Part shown: positions 9,057 to 19,112 of the stretch, piece after piece
Position numbering within the stretch: position 1 is the stretch's first letter
How the letters are laid out: every line of letters starts with the position of its first letter
Assembly: GCA_965223045.1 (NCBI GenBank)
Contig: CBDCVN010000013.1
Location: forward strand, 1,922,001 to 1,986,000
DNA: 64,000 nucleotides
DNA from: CBDCVN01 sp965223045
GTDB lineage: Bacteria > Deinococcota > Deinococci > Deinococcales > Trueperaceae
Reading direction: 5' to 3'
Made by a program: the position numbers and the translations under genes
Notes under the pieces: generated by a model
Told to the model about the DNA's origin: nothing
What the model saw: only the letters and a program-made list of their open reading frames with translations
The model's database searches: none

Positions 9057-9473
9057 ATGTTGATAGAGAGCAAAGTCTTAGGCCAACGTAAACGTCCTTT
9101 TGAACCTTGGGAACTAGATTTATTTGAGTCTAAAACCGAAGTACTAAGCTTAAAACAGTTCTTGCGCCGTGTGGTCTTGCAAGAAGTTGAAGCTTTTAAA
9201 ATACGCCAAGAAGAGCGTAAATTGTTAAGGGTTTTAAGCAAAGAAGAAATAGCAGCAGGTAAACTTAAAGGCAAAATTGATATGGGTGGACGCGATCTAG
9301 AACAAGAGGTCGAACCACAAAAAGCTATAGAAAATGCCTTATTAGCTTTTAAGGACGGTTTTTACTATGTGTTTGTTGATGAGAAGCAAATTGAAAAACT
9401 AGAAGAAGAAATTACATTACACCCTAACAGTCACATACTATTTCTACGCCTTGTACCATTAGTCGGAGGTTAA
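9057..9473 (+). CDS. uncharacterised 138-residue protein of the DUF4132 cluster
   Basis: Not recognised. The sequence is soluble and charged, with a helical stretch (LSLKQFLRRVVLQEVEAFKI) and a C-terminal beta strand pattern (ILFLRLVPLVGG). There are no cysteines or obvious catalytic motifs. The ribosome site aaaggag is well placed. Its stop is one base before the GTG of the giant DUF4132 gene, so it is the first gene of that operon and is probably made with it. It may be a small adaptor of that system; this is inference from position only. Confidence 0.7.
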   Translation: MLIESKVLGQRKRPFEPWELDLFESKTEVLSLKQFLRRVVLQEVEAFKIRQEERKLLRVLSKEEIAAGKLKGKIDMGGRDLEQEVEPQKAIENALLAFKDGFYYVFVDEKQIEKLEEEITLHPNSHILFLRLVPLVGG

Positions 9474-9474
9474 T

Positions 9475-12400
9475 GTGCTTAGCCGTGAACAATCCCAAGA
9501 AGAATTAGCAAAGTTTCGTATAGAAAATGCTTTAAAGCGTAGTGAACAACGTTTGAGTAAGTTACCAACTCCTATTAGTGGTTTGGGAAATCAATTATTA
9601 ACTCATATTGAAGTACAAAAAGATCGTTCTGGTCAAGTTTCTTATTTTTATTCTCGAAGAACTTCTATAGAAGAAAAAGATTTTTTAGCTACTTTTGTTC
9701 AGCTCGAGCACCTAAAACCAAAAGAACGCATTAAGCTTTTTGGAGCACTTTTTCCTAAATTTCCTGAAGCAGTCGAGAGTGCTTGGCAATTGCGTAAAAG
9801 CATGCCTTATCAAATAGGATATAGTCGCAAGGCATTTCGTGTTCCAGATGCTGAAGTTACTTTGAACGCTCGAGGCACATGGCTCTTTCAACTACTAACT
9901 TTTACCCTACCTTACGAAGAAGATATTGCTTGGTTTGCAGCTTGGACACCTTACCTTGGTTATGGTGCAGATACCCTTGGTTACTTGTTTGCTGGAGCTA
10001 TTAACAATGAGAATAAAGAAGGCCAAGCTGTTTTTGACATACTAATTGCTTCTGCTAATGGCGAGCATGAAATCGGTGCTATGGGTAGGCATGTTACCAG
10101 AGCATTACTAACTTGCAGTGATCTAAAAGCGTGGGAGTATATGGAAAAGATGCTCCTAGCAGCCCAACGTCAGGAGGGTTTAAGGCAAGTTATTTTAGAA
10201 ACAATTGATGAAGCTCATCCTGAAGCTTTTAGGCGGATGCTTAAGCTTATCTATAAAGAAGATTTAAGTCGTTTTGCTGCTGTAATTAGAGCTATAGATG
10301 TGTGGTTTAACTTTCAGTTTGAAACAGGTAGTGGCAAGCAAATCAAGCAAGTCTTAGGGCAGGTAATAGAGTTCCTAGAAAGTCCCAAAACTCGCCAAAA
10401 AGCCTTAAAAACGGAAGGTGGTCAAGGCACATATTTAGCTTTGTGGGTTACAGCTTTTGAAAATGCTTACGAAGCCATTGAAAAGGCTAAACCGTTACTA
10501 GAAGATGCTAACGTTGAGAAGCGCTTTGCAGCAATTTATTTGTTAGGGCAAGTAGGCTTGGTTAACTCTTTAGAACTTTTAGCTGCTGCTTTAGAAGATG
10601 TTGATCTAAGGGTGGCTTTTAAAGCATGGCAAGTACTCTGTACTAGTCAGGATTCAGATGAGCATGTCCCTGACCTTTTTGAACGCTTTGAGGCACTAAT
10701 AGCCCGAATTCCTAAAGAAGAAAAGTTACCCTCACTTATTTGGGACTGGACAGAGATGACTATTAGCAAGGCTCAGACTACTGGTAATTTGTATAGGTTT
10801 TTAGGCGATAGAGACCCCACCAGACTATTACCCTATGTTCAGTTTATGGATAGCTATGCTCGAAGCAATCTAGTACGTCTTTTGACTGAAAAAGCTAAAG
10901 AGGGTAATGTTGACGCTTTGATTCGAGAAACACTCTTTAGTTTTGTAGCAGACACTACTGCTCATGTACGTCAATCAGCTATAAAAGGTCTAGAAGTTTT
11001 CAAAATAAATCCTACTGAAGCTAAGAACCTAGAACCCTTGCTTACACGCAAAGCAGGAGATTTACGTCGAGGTGTAATAGGCTTACTCCTAAAACAAGAA
11101 GGTGAATATCCTTTTGAAAGTGTAGAGCGTTTACTTTCAGCTTCTAAGTCTTTAGAACGACAAGCAGGTTTAGAAATGCTGCGTGAGCTTAAAAATGCCA
11201 AGCAAAGCCCCAAAGCTGTAGAGGAACTGGCCAAAAGTTATCAAGATCGTCCTAAGATCTCTGATACTGAAAAAGCTTTGCTGACAGAGATACTACAGGC
11301 TGAGAGTGAAGTCCACACACTAGATAATGGCTTGGGTCTGTTTGATCCCGCTAAACGTTCTCAACCCATAACAACACAAAATAGACTAAAAGGAAACTCC
11401 AAGCAAGCTGGGCGTAAGTTTGTTAGTAAGAAAACTGCAAAACTTATTGAGGCACTTGATGACTTTATTTACCAGTACCGTGAAACGCCAATTCAGCTTG
11501 CTACGTGGCAAGGAGACCGTGAGGAACTACTAGGTAATTTAAGATTTTTTCCTTATCCACGTGACCATAAACCCTTAGTAAAACAGCTCGAGCAAATACC
11601 TCTATGGGATACATGGCTTACTTGGTGGCAAGATCGTCCTAAACAATTACGTGATGATGATAGTCTAGAAATTGTACGCATTGAAGCTGCTTGGCAAGCT
11701 ACTGCACTAACTAATCAACTTTCCAATAAAGATATTTTGAATAAATTTAGCCAGAAGCTTTATGGAAGTTGTAATTTTGAAAAACTTAAGCAGCAATTAT
11801 TAACCCAAAGGCTTATAAAATGGTTTTTTGTTATTGAGCTAAATAGTGAAGCCTTAGACTTTTTACTAGATGGCTTTGAAACTAGCTTGACCTTAACCCC
11901 TCAAGATGCCTTTTTACAGTGGCAAAAACTTGTTGAGCAGTCCCAAAAAGATTGGTATCGTGGTGCACCCCGTGGTGATTTAAGGAGTAATACAGTACAA
12001 TTTTGTTACTTTAATCTCCTGTGCCAAAGCCGCAAGTTGTGTCCACAAATATGGACACCAGAACACTATAAACGCTTGTGGGGTTTACTACGCACTTATG
12101 ATGAGGGTTTCAAGGGTGCAGAGCGCTATCGTGCTGATTTTTTTGAACTCTTGCAAGCTTATAAAACTAAGGCTGCCAATGAGCATGATGTTTATGATCA
12201 TCTCATTGGATCTCGCAAGGCTGGTTCTTATTATTCTTTTCGTGAGCTGCGCAAACTTACAAAGCATAAAGAGGCCGAAGAGTTTAAAGAGTATCCAGAC
12301 TTAAAAGGATATGTGGAACTATGTCGTGAGCGTATTTTGGAAGTTGAGTTAGCTCGAGCAGATTTGCCTACTGCTGCTTCACCAGTTGCTCGAGCCTTGC

Positions 12401-14454
12401 GTAGTATCTATGGCATAGAACGCCCTCTTGCCATCCTCAATTCGTTAGGCAAACAACCTTTTATACGTGGTTACACTTCCGATAACCTGAGCAAAACTGC
12501 TAGTTTTAGTCACTTGCTCAGAGTAAGCTTTCCCAAAGAAGATGAAACCGCTGAAGACTTTATTAAAAGGGCTAAAGACTTAAAAATAAGTGACCAACGT
12601 TTGCTCGACTTAGCAGTATTTGCGCCACAATGGGCAAACTATGTAGCAAAAACAATAGGGTGGAAAGATCTAGAAGATGCTATCTACTGGTTGCATGCAC
12701 ATACTAAAGATACTAGTTGGACTGTAGATAGAGAGGTGCGTGAAATATGGGAAGCAGAGGTTCGTGAACGCACACCCTTAACTGGACGAAACTTACTTGA
12801 TGGTGCAGTAGATGTTACTTGGTTTCAGAAGGTTTATAAAGCTTTAGGCAAGAAGAACTGGGCACAACTGGATAAGTCTGTCAAGTATGCCTCTGGTGGT
12901 GGTGGTCACAAACGGGCACAACTTTTTGCTGGGGCGCTTTTGGGTGAACTGGAGGAAAAAGAACTATTAGAACGTATTTGGGAAAAGCGCAATCAAGATA
13001 CTTTGCGGGCCTTAGGATTATTGCCCTTATCAAGAAGTAAAACCAAGCGTCGCAAACAACTGTTGTCACGTTATAAAGCTATCCAGGAGTTTTTACGTGG
13101 CAGTAAGAAGTTTGGTTCTCAGCGGCAAGCTAGCGAAAAACTAGCAACCAGTATAGCAATGGAAAATCTAGCTCGCACAGCAGGTTATCCAGATCCCCAG
13201 CGCTTGACTTGGGCTATGGAAGCCGAGGCTATTTCTGACCTTGCTAAAGGCCCTGTGAGCGTAAAAGAAGATGATGTAACAGTCTCACTGTTTATAGATA
13301 ATGATGGAGGAGCACAGTTTGAAATAACCAAAGCTACTAAAAAAGGTAGTCAGAAACTTAAAAACGTCCCAGCAAAATTGCGTAAACATCCCGAAATTGC
13401 CAATTTACGTGAACGTAAGTCTGACATTGCCAAACAAACTTCTAGGATGCGCACATCTTTAGAAGAGGCTATGTGTAAGGGTGATGAGTTCACCACTAGT
13501 GAGCTGCAAGAACTCTTTAAACACCCAGTACTTAGACCTATGCTCACAGAATTAGTCTTTATAACTGAGGGTAATGCTTTAGGCTATCCCCAAGAGGAAG
13601 GCAAGGTACTGCTTAGTGCAGATGACAGCGAGACTACTTTAGGCGAAACCAAAGTGCGTATAGCCCATGCTTATGACCTACTTGATAGTGGAGACTGGCA
13701 CACTTATCAACAAAAGTGTTTTACCGAAGAGCGTAAGCAACCTTTTAAACAAGTATTTCGTGAACTTTATGTACTTACCAAAGCAGAAAAAGAGGCTAAA
13801 AAACACTCTAAACGTTATGAGGGGCATCAAGTTAACCCTAGGCAAGCTTTGGCTTTGCTGGGTCAGCGAGGCTGGGTTAACGTACCTGAGGAAGGCGTGC
13901 GCTGCACTTTCTTTGCCGAAAACATATCAGCATGGCTATATTTTCATGAAGGCTTTTACACTCCTGCAGAGGTAGATGGTCTAACTGTAGATCAAGTTCA
14001 CTTTTCTGAAAGGGGCAAGTGGCAACCCCTTGAATTAGAAAGTGTTCCCCCTAGACTTTTTAGTGAGGTAATGCGTGACCTTGATTTAGTAGTGAGTATT
14101 GCTCATCGTGGTGGAGTTGACCCAGAAACTAGTGCTTCTACAGTAGAAATGCGCACTGCACTTTTAAGAGAAACCTTGAACCAACTAAAAATTGATAATG
14201 TTAAATTAGAGCGTAGTCATGCCCTCATAAAAGGAGAATTAGGTAGTTACAGTGTTCATTTAGGTAGTGCTATGGTACATAGGCAACCTGGTGGGGCCTT
14301 ATTCATTATTCCTGTACCCTCACAGCATAGAGGCAGGCTATTTTTACCCTTTGCTGACGATGACCCCAAAACTGCCGAGGTGATTTCTAAAGTGATTTTG
14401 TTAGCTAAGGATAAGGAAATTAAAGATCCTACTGTGCTCGAGCAATTGCTCTAA
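9475..14454 (+). CDS. giant DUF4132 (MolR/YehI-like) protein
   Basis: A 1,659-residue cytoplasmic protein with no signal or membrane segment. The first 650 residues include HEAT-like helical repeats (AIYLLGQVGLVNSLELLAAA near 350). The DUF4132 core lies around 1130-1240 with NLLDGAVDVTWFQ and the diagnostic SKKFGSQRQASEK followed by NLARTAGYPDPQRLTWAMEA. A further conserved C-terminal part ends in AMVHRQPGGALFIIPVPSQH and RLFLPFADDDPKT. E. coli MolR/YehI has the same core; its function is not established, though a link to molybdate metabolism was once proposed. The following SWIM and DUF5691 genes form the usual neighbourhood. The usual AAA ATPase and VWA partners are not in this window. Confidence 0.8.
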   Translation: MLSREQSQEELAKFRIENALKRSEQRLSKLPTPISGLGNQLLTHIEVQKDRSGQVSYFYSRRTSIEEKDFLATFVQLEHLKPKERIKLFGALFPKFPEAVESAWQLRKSMPYQIGYSRKAFRVPDAEVTLNARGTWLFQLLTFTLPYEEDIAWFAAWTPYLGYGADTLGYLFAGAINNENKEGQAVFDILIASANGEHEIGAMGRHVTRALLTCSDLKAWEYMEKMLLAAQRQEGLRQVILETIDEAHPEAFRRMLKLIYKEDLSRFAAVIRAIDVWFNFQFETGSGKQIKQVLGQVIEFLESPKTRQKALKTEGGQGTYLALWVTAFENAYEAIEKAKPLLEDANVEKRFAAIYLLGQVGLVNSLELLAAALEDVDLRVAFKAWQVLCTSQDSDEHVPDLFERFEALIARIPKEEKLPSLIWDWTEMTISKAQTTGNLYRFLGDRDPTRLLPYVQFMDSYARSNLVRLLTEKAKEGNVDALIRETLFSFVADTTAHVRQSAIKGLEVFKINPTEAKNLEPLLTRKAGDLRRGVIGLLLKQEGEYPFESVERLLSASKSLERQAGLEMLRELKNAKQSPKAVEELAKSYQDRPKISDTEKALLTEILQAESEVHTLDNGLGLFDPAKRSQPITTQNRLKGNSKQAGRKFVSKKTAKLIEALDDFIYQYRETPIQLATWQGDREELLGNLRFFPYPRDHKPLVKQLEQIPLWDTWLTWWQDRPKQLRDDDSLEIVRIEAAWQATALTNQLSNKDILNKFSQKLYGSCNFEKLKQQLLTQRLIKWFFVIELNSEALDFLLDGFETSLTLTPQDAFLQWQKLVEQSQKDWYRGAPRGDLRSNTVQFCYFNLLCQSRKLCPQIWTPEHYKRLWGLLRTYDEGFKGAERYRADFFELLQAYKTKAANEHDVYDHLIGSRKAGSYYSFRELRKLTKHKEAEEFKEYPDLKGYVELCRERILEVELARADLPTAASPVARALRSIYGIERPLAILNSLGKQPFIRGYTSDNLSKTASFSHLLRVSFPKEDETAEDFIKRAKDLKISDQRLLDLAVFAPQWANYVAKTIGWKDLEDAIYWLHAHTKDTSWTVDREVREIWEAEVRERTPLTGRNLLDGAVDVTWFQKVYKALGKKNWAQLDKSVKYASGGGGHKRAQLFAGALLGELEEKELLERIWEKRNQDTLRALGLLPLSRSKTKRRKQLLSRYKAIQEFLRGSKKFGSQRQASEKLATSIAMENLARTAGYPDPQRLTWAMEAEAISDLAKGPVSVKEDDVTVSLFIDNDGGAQFEITKATKKGSQKLKNVPAKLRKHPEIANLRERKSDIAKQTSRMRTSLEEAMCKGDEFTTSELQELFKHPVLRPMLTELVFITEGNALGYPQEEGKVLLSADDSETTLGETKVRIAHAYDLLDSGDWHTYQQKCFTEERKQPFKQVFRELYVLTKAEKEAKKHSKRYEGHQVNPRQALALLGQRGWVNVPEEGVRCTFFAENISAWLYFHEGFYTPAEVDGLTVDQVHFSERGKWQPLELESVPPRLFSEVMRDLDLVVSIAHRGGVDPETSASTVEMRTALLRETLNQLKIDNVKLERSHALIKGELGSYSVHLGSAMVHRQPGGALFIIPVPSQHRGRLFLPFADDDPKTAEVISKVILLAKDKEIKDPTVLEQLL

Positions 14455-14474
14455 TTTATTCACCCCCAAAGGTT

Positions 14475-14490
14475 CGCCCCTATAAAGGGG
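14475..14490 (+). terminator. hairpin after the DUF4132 gene
   Basis: CCCCTATAAAGGGG forms a short GC stem about 20 bases after the DUF4132 stop, followed by atacaaaaacc instead of a T tract. It may slow RNA polymerase, and a near copy occurs at 42016-42031. The rest of the 355-bp gap has an imperfect hairpin around 14593-14629 and no gene. Confidence 0.25.
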
Positions 14491-14798
14491 ATACAAAAAC
14501 CAACTGTCTAGAACTACACACCCAATGGTTTTCATGCAATAAGCCATCAACAAACCTCAAAATATAGGCACACCATGTCACTGTGTAGGGGCATATTGCA
14601 TACGCTCTTACCAGCGTAAATATGCCACCTTGTTTTCATGCGATATACCCCCACCACATTTATAAAACATGCCAAATTGTTCCCAAGCAACATGCTTCTA
14701 GCAAATGATTAGAAAATACTGATAGATTCATCTAACGCTCAAATCTTCCAACAGGATTGTTTAAATGCAAGACCTTGCAATATACCTCTAAGCACCTT

Positions 14799-14804
14799 TA
14801 AAAT
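14799..14804 (+). promoter_or_regulatory. -10 box of a probable leaderless SWIM gene
   Basis: TAAAAT is followed by only five bases before the ATG at 14810, with no ribosome site. This indicates an internal promoter for the SWIM and DUF5691 pair, independent of the DUF4132 gene. Confidence 0.45.
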
Positions 14805-14809
14805 TCATC

Positions 14810-16123
14810 ATGCAAAAGACCTGGACCCATGAACAAATTACTGCTTTAGCTCCTGATGATGCCTCTATCAAAGCTGCTAATAAACTTACTGCTTTAAACA
14901 AGTGGGGAAATCTAGGAAAAAATGACAAAGCTCTTTGGGGCGAGTGCAAGGGTAGCGGCAAAAACCCTTATCAGACTTGTGTAGACCTTGACCAAATAGC
15001 CTTTAAGTGTTCCTGCCCTAGCCGCAAGTTTCCTTGTAAGCATTCTTTAGCACTTTTATTTTTGCTTGTTGATAAGTCAAAGGAATTCCAACAAGCTATA
15101 CCACCACAGTGGGTAACTCAGTGGCTTTTAGCTCGAGCAAAACGCGCCGAACAAAAAACTGAGAAAGCGACAGTTAAAACCAATGCTCAAACCACAAAGA
15201 AAAGCAGTGAGGAGCGCCAGAAAAAAGTAACAGCGGGCTTGCAAGAATTAGAATTGTGGCTTTATGATCTAGTGCGTCAGGGTATGGCAACTTTGCAGGG
15301 TAAGCCCTTCAGCTTTTGGGATAATATGGCCGCTCGCATGGTGGATGCTCAAGCATCTGGATTAGCACGTATGTTACGTGAAATGAGCAGTTTACCTAGC
15401 TCAGGGACAAATTGGTCAGAAAGATTGTTAGAGAAAGTAAGCCTACTTTATTTATTAATAGAAAGCTATAAACATTTAGATAATTTGCCAGCAGAAATGG
15501 TGGCTGAAATTCGCTCTCTTATAGGTTGGACGCAAAATCAGCAAGAATTATTAACCCAAGCAGGTATCTTTGATACTTGGCTGGTTTTAGGACACTATAT
15601 AACTGAAGAAGAAAGGCTTAAAACTCAGCATATGTGGTTATGGGGCAAGGGTAGTAACCAATATGCATTAGTTTTGGACTTTGCTTATGGCAACAAACCA
15701 TTTGGTACTAACTTAAGGCAAGGCATGAGCTATGAAGCAGAACTGGTTCTATTTTCTGGTTTAGCACCTAGACGAGCATTAATTAAAAGCCATAGTAAGG
15801 GAAAAAGGTATAAGGACTTTGCAGGATTTGCCGATTTGGATAATGCTACAGCTAGTTATGCTCGAGCCCTAAGTAAAAATCCGTGGATAAGCCGCTTTCC
15901 TATGAGCTTAGATAATATAAAGCCTATCTATCATGAAGATTATTTCTGGCTGCAAGATACTGCTAAAAGAACTCTACCCCTCCACAGTGAATTTGATAGG
16001 GGCTGGGAAATACTTTCCCTAAGTGGTGGAAATCCTATTAAGGTCTTCGGTCAGTGGGATGGAGAAACTTTCTTACCATTAAGTACTCAGGTTAATAAAA
16101 AGGTAGTCAAGCTTTATGGTTAA
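14810..16123 (+). CDS. SWIM zinc-finger protein
   Basis: A 437-residue protein. The SWIM zinc finger is explicit at residues 67-78: C67-S-C69 then six residues to C76-K-H78, in FKCSCPSRKFPCKHSLALL. SWIM domains bind zinc and mediate DNA or protein contacts. A lysine-rich linker near 125-150 is followed by a helical and mixed C-terminal region with GHYITEEERLKTQHMWLWGK. This layout matches the SWIM protein found beside DUF4132 and DUF5691 genes (E. coli YehQ-like). The last 8 bp overlap the DUF5691 gene, so the two are coupled. Its biochemical role is unknown. Confidence 0.85.
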   Translation: MQKTWTHEQITALAPDDASIKAANKLTALNKWGNLGKNDKALWGECKGSGKNPYQTCVDLDQIAFKCSCPSRKFPCKHSLALLFLLVDKSKEFQQAIPPQWVTQWLLARAKRAEQKTEKATVKTNAQTTKKSSEERQKKVTAGLQELELWLYDLVRQGMATLQGKPFSFWDNMAARMVDAQASGLARMLREMSSLPSSGTNWSERLLEKVSLLYLLIESYKHLDNLPAEMVAEIRSLIGWTQNQQELLTQAGIFDTWLVLGHYITEEERLKTQHMWLWGKGSNQYALVLDFAYGNKPFGTNLRQGMSYEAELVLFSGLAPRRALIKSHSKGKRYKDFAGFADLDNATASYARALSKNPWISRFPMSLDNIKPIYHEDYFWLQDTAKRTLPLHSEFDRGWEILSLSGGNPIKVFGQWDGETFLPLSTQVNKKVVKLYG

Positions 16124-17597
16124 TGTCTATCAAGAAATAATCAAATGTGCTTTGGTTGGTACTGAAAGACTAAGCTTTGATTCAGCCGCTCATTTTCCTG
16201 AATTAACTGCAGCAAAGCAAACATCAGAGACAAAGTTTTTGAGTGCTGCAGTAGCAGCAACCATGCAGCAAAAAGCAGGGCGCTTGCCTAAAACATTATC
16301 AACAGAAACAACTATTAGCAATAGTGAACAGCACCCTAGTGCTCATTACAGTTCACAACTCAAACAAATGTTAAGTGGTAGCTATAAAGAGGTGTTAGTT
16401 GAGTGGCTCGAGCTAGTCAAAAAAGCAGGTAAAATTTTACCAGCAGCAAGCTTGCCGAATTTTCTCGAGCTAGGCAAAACAGAAAAATATCGTGAGGCCA
16501 TTTTACCTCTGCTAGGAGAGCGTGGGCAGTGGTTAGCTAAACAGAATCCTGAGTGGCACTGGGCAATAGGGGTAGTTGATGAGGATTTGTGGGAAACAGG
16601 CACTGCAAAAGAGCGTTTAGAACTGCTTAGGCATCTGCGTAAAGAAAATCCTGAGGCAGCTTTAACCTTACTTAGCTCAACTTGGAAAACTGAATCTGTC
16701 AAAGATCGCTTAGCTTTTATCACTGCTTTAGATACAGGCTTAAATCCAAATGATGAGGGATTTTTGGAGAAAGCGCTCAAGGACAAAAGCAAACGGGTTA
16801 GCGAAAAAGTAGCAGAACTGCTAGCTACCTTACCTGATTCAAAATTAGCAAAAAACCTAAATACTTATACACAAGAACTGCTTACTTACAGCAAGGGGAA
16901 GCTTCATATAAATCCCAAGATAATTAATGAGAATAATTTGAGTCAGTATAAAATTAGCAATGATTTGCAGATAGCTACTAGACAAATTTTAGTAAGGACT
17001 CCTCCAAGTAATTGGTGTGATAGGTTTAACCAAGTAGCTGAAAAACTCCTTAATTCTGCTATAAATAACAAAGAGGAAGTACTTCTTTTAGAAGCTTGGG
17101 CTGAAGCCTGTGTAAACTTTGATGATAAACTTTGGGCTCGAGCGTTCTTAAAGCTTCCTCTCGATAAGTTATTTCACCTTGCCGATGGAACTTTAGAGCA
17201 GTTATTTAATTTACTTGACCCTAGTGAACAAGACAAGATTCTATTAACTCTAAAGTCTGCTCAGTTCATGGATCAGAGAAGACAAAATCAAACGAGTTAT
17301 GAAGTCATACACATTTTATTATCAAATACTAATCCTTGGGGAAAAGAGCTTACTAAAACTATCCTAGAAAGCACCTTGAAAATAATAACTAGAGCAAAAA
17401 AATGGCCTTCTTACGATTGGCACAACCGTCTGAGGGATTATACCCTCAAGATGGAAGTAAACACCGCTAAAACTATATTAGAAAGCTATCTGAAAAAGCC
17501 ACCGCAAGATAATGCAAAGTGGGTAACAGAAACTCTCGAGAAAATGCTTGCTGTAATAGAATTTCGCTATAAAATTCAGTTAGATATTAGCAATTAA
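16116..17597 (+). CDS. DUF5691 family protein
   Basis: A 493-residue soluble protein starting MVNVYQEIIKCALVGTERLS, the usual DUF5691 opening. The middle contains WLAKQNPEWHWAIGVVDED and helical-repeat sequence such as ELLRHLRKENPEAALTLLSS and FLEKALKDKSKRVSEKVAEL, which resembles HEAT repeats. It overlaps the SWIM gene and completes the cluster. The family has no established function and is normally found with SWIM, AAA and VWA genes, which suggests a chaperone-like or regulatory complex. Its last 18 bp overlap the convergent icd gene. Confidence 0.8.
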   Translation: MVNVYQEIIKCALVGTERLSFDSAAHFPELTAAKQTSETKFLSAAVAATMQQKAGRLPKTLSTETTISNSEQHPSAHYSSQLKQMLSGSYKEVLVEWLELVKKAGKILPAASLPNFLELGKTEKYREAILPLLGERGQWLAKQNPEWHWAIGVVDEDLWETGTAKERLELLRHLRKENPEAALTLLSSTWKTESVKDRLAFITALDTGLNPNDEGFLEKALKDKSKRVSEKVAELLATLPDSKLAKNLNTYTQELLTYSKGKLHINPKIINENNLSQYKISNDLQIATRQILVRTPPSNWCDRFNQVAEKLLNSAINNKEEVLLLEAWAEACVNFDDKLWARAFLKLPLDKLFHLADGTLEQLFNLLDPSEQDKILLTLKSAQFMDQRRQNQTSYEVIHILLSNTNPWGKELTKTILESTLKIITRAKKWPSYDWHNRLRDYTLKMEVNTAKTILESYLKKPPQDNAKWVTETLEKMLAVIEFRYKIQLDISN

Positions 17598-18842
17598 TGC
17601 ATCACCAAATTCACTGCACTTTAAGAGTTTAGCCCTAGCCATCAAACGGTGAAAATCATAGGTAACAGTTTTTTGACTTATAGTTTTGCTCATACTATTA
17701 GTTATAAGATCAGCAGCTTCATTCCAACCTAGGTGACGCAACATCATCTCTCCTGAGAGAATAACAGACGAAGGATTTACCTTGTCTTGACCTGCATACT
17801 TAGGAGCAGTACCATGAGTGGCTTCAAAAACAGCGTGACCCGTTTGGTAATTAATATTTGCACCGGGAGCTATACCAATGCCACCTACTTGTGCAGCTAA
17901 AGCATCTGAGAGGTAATCGCCATTAAGGTTTAGTGTAGCTATAACACTATATTCAGCAGGGCGAGTAAGCACTTGTTGCAACATAGCATCGGCTATAACA
18001 TCCTTAATAATAATCTCTTTGCCATTATTAGGATTTTTAATAGTACACCAAGGGCCACCATCTAGCTCCTGTGCACCATACTGCTCTTTAACAAGTTCAT
18101 AACCCCAATCTCTGAAAGCACCTTCAGTAAACTTCATGATATTTCCCTTATGAACAAGTGTCACTGAAGGTAAATCATTAGCTATAGCATAATCTACAGC
18201 GCTTTTAACAAGTCTTTGTGTACCTTCTCTAGAAACAGGTTTAATGCTTATACCACTGCTGCTAGGGAAGCGCACTTTAGCATAGGATTCTGGGAAGTTA
18301 TTTTTAAATAGCTCGAGAAATTTTTTAACTGCTTCAGTACCTTCTTGGTACTCTATACCTGCATAAATATCTTCAGTATTTTCACGAAAAATGACCATAT
18401 TTACTTTTTCAGGCTCTTTAACAGGGCTAGGTACGCCCTCAAAATACTGTACTGGACGCAAACAAGCATAGAGGTCAAGCCTCTGACGAATAGCCACATT
18501 AATAGAGCGAATACCACCACCCACAGGCGTTGTCAAAGGTCCTTTGATACCAATTAGGTATTCATTTAACACTTCAATAGTTTCATCAGGTAACCAGACT
18601 ACCTCACCATAAACATCATTAGCTTTGTCACCCGCGTAAATTTCCATCCAAGCTATTTTCTTTTGACCATCGTAGGCTTTTTCTACTGCAGCGTCAATAA
18701 CGCGCTGAGAAGCTGCCCAAATATCTGTGCCAGTACCATCACCTTCTATGAAAGCAACAATGGGTTTATCACTGACCTGCAATGTATCATTTTCTATAAA
18801 GACCTTATCCCCTTCAGGGACATTGATTTTTTTATATGACAT
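17580..18842 (-). CDS. icd: NADP-dependent isocitrate dehydrogenase
   Basis: A 420-residue enzyme of the TCA cycle converting isocitrate to 2-oxoglutarate, CO2 and NADPH. It is closely related to E. coli Icd: GPLTTPVGGGIRSINVAIRQ, RLDLYACLRPVQYFEGVPSP, MVIFRENTEDIYAGIE, VTLVHKGNIMKFTEGAFRDW, NLNGDYLSDALAAQVGGIGI and EATHGTAPKYAGQDK are all present, covering substrate, metal and cofactor sites. ATG at 18842 follows AAGGAG by five bases and is preferred to an in-frame TTG one codon upstream. The length is normal for the family. The gene converges with and overlaps the DUF5691 gene by 18 bp. Confidence 0.97.
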   Translation of the reverse strand: MSYKKINVPEGDKVFIENDTLQVSDKPIVAFIEGDGTGTDIWAASQRVIDAAVEKAYDGQKKIAWMEIYAGDKANDVYGEVVWLPDETIEVLNEYLIGIKGPLTTPVGGGIRSINVAIRQRLDLYACLRPVQYFEGVPSPVKEPEKVNMVIFRENTEDIYAGIEYQEGTEAVKKFLELFKNNFPESYAKVRFPSSSGISIKPVSREGTQRLVKSAVDYAIANDLPSVTLVHKGNIMKFTEGAFRDWGYELVKEQYGAQELDGGPWCTIKNPNNGKEIIIKDVIADAMLQQVLTRPAEYSVIATLNLNGDYLSDALAAQVGGIGIAPGANINYQTGHAVFEATHGTAPKYAGQDKVNPSSVILSGEMMLRHLGWNEAADLITNSMSKTISQKTVTYDFHRLMARAKLLKCSEFGDALIANI

Positions 18843-18968
18843 CAATACTCCTTTGCAAATAGCTTTACTTTATCATGAGGAATCTAATTACTTGCAAAGA
18901 TCTCTTCCCTGTAAACACCCTTGCGTTGATAAGGCAACTATTTATCTGGACACCTATAGTAAGAAAAC

Positions 18969-18987
18969 TCCCTTTAAAAAGGGGGAT
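18969..18987. terminator. weak hairpin in the icd/lectin gap
   Basis: ctccctttaaaaaggggga can form a short stem between the icd promoter region and the lectin gene end. It may be a terminator for the lectin gene, but the position, about 125 bp past its stop, makes this uncertain. Nothing else was seen in 18843-19112. Confidence 0.2.
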
Positions 18988-19112
18988 TTAGAAGTATCTT
19001 TGCAATTAAATGCCCATGTGTGTCCTGGTTATCACACCCCGGCACGCAAAAAACGAAAAATAGTTAATTTTACCTAATTATGTACTTCATTTGTTATTGG
19101 TAATGTACTAGC

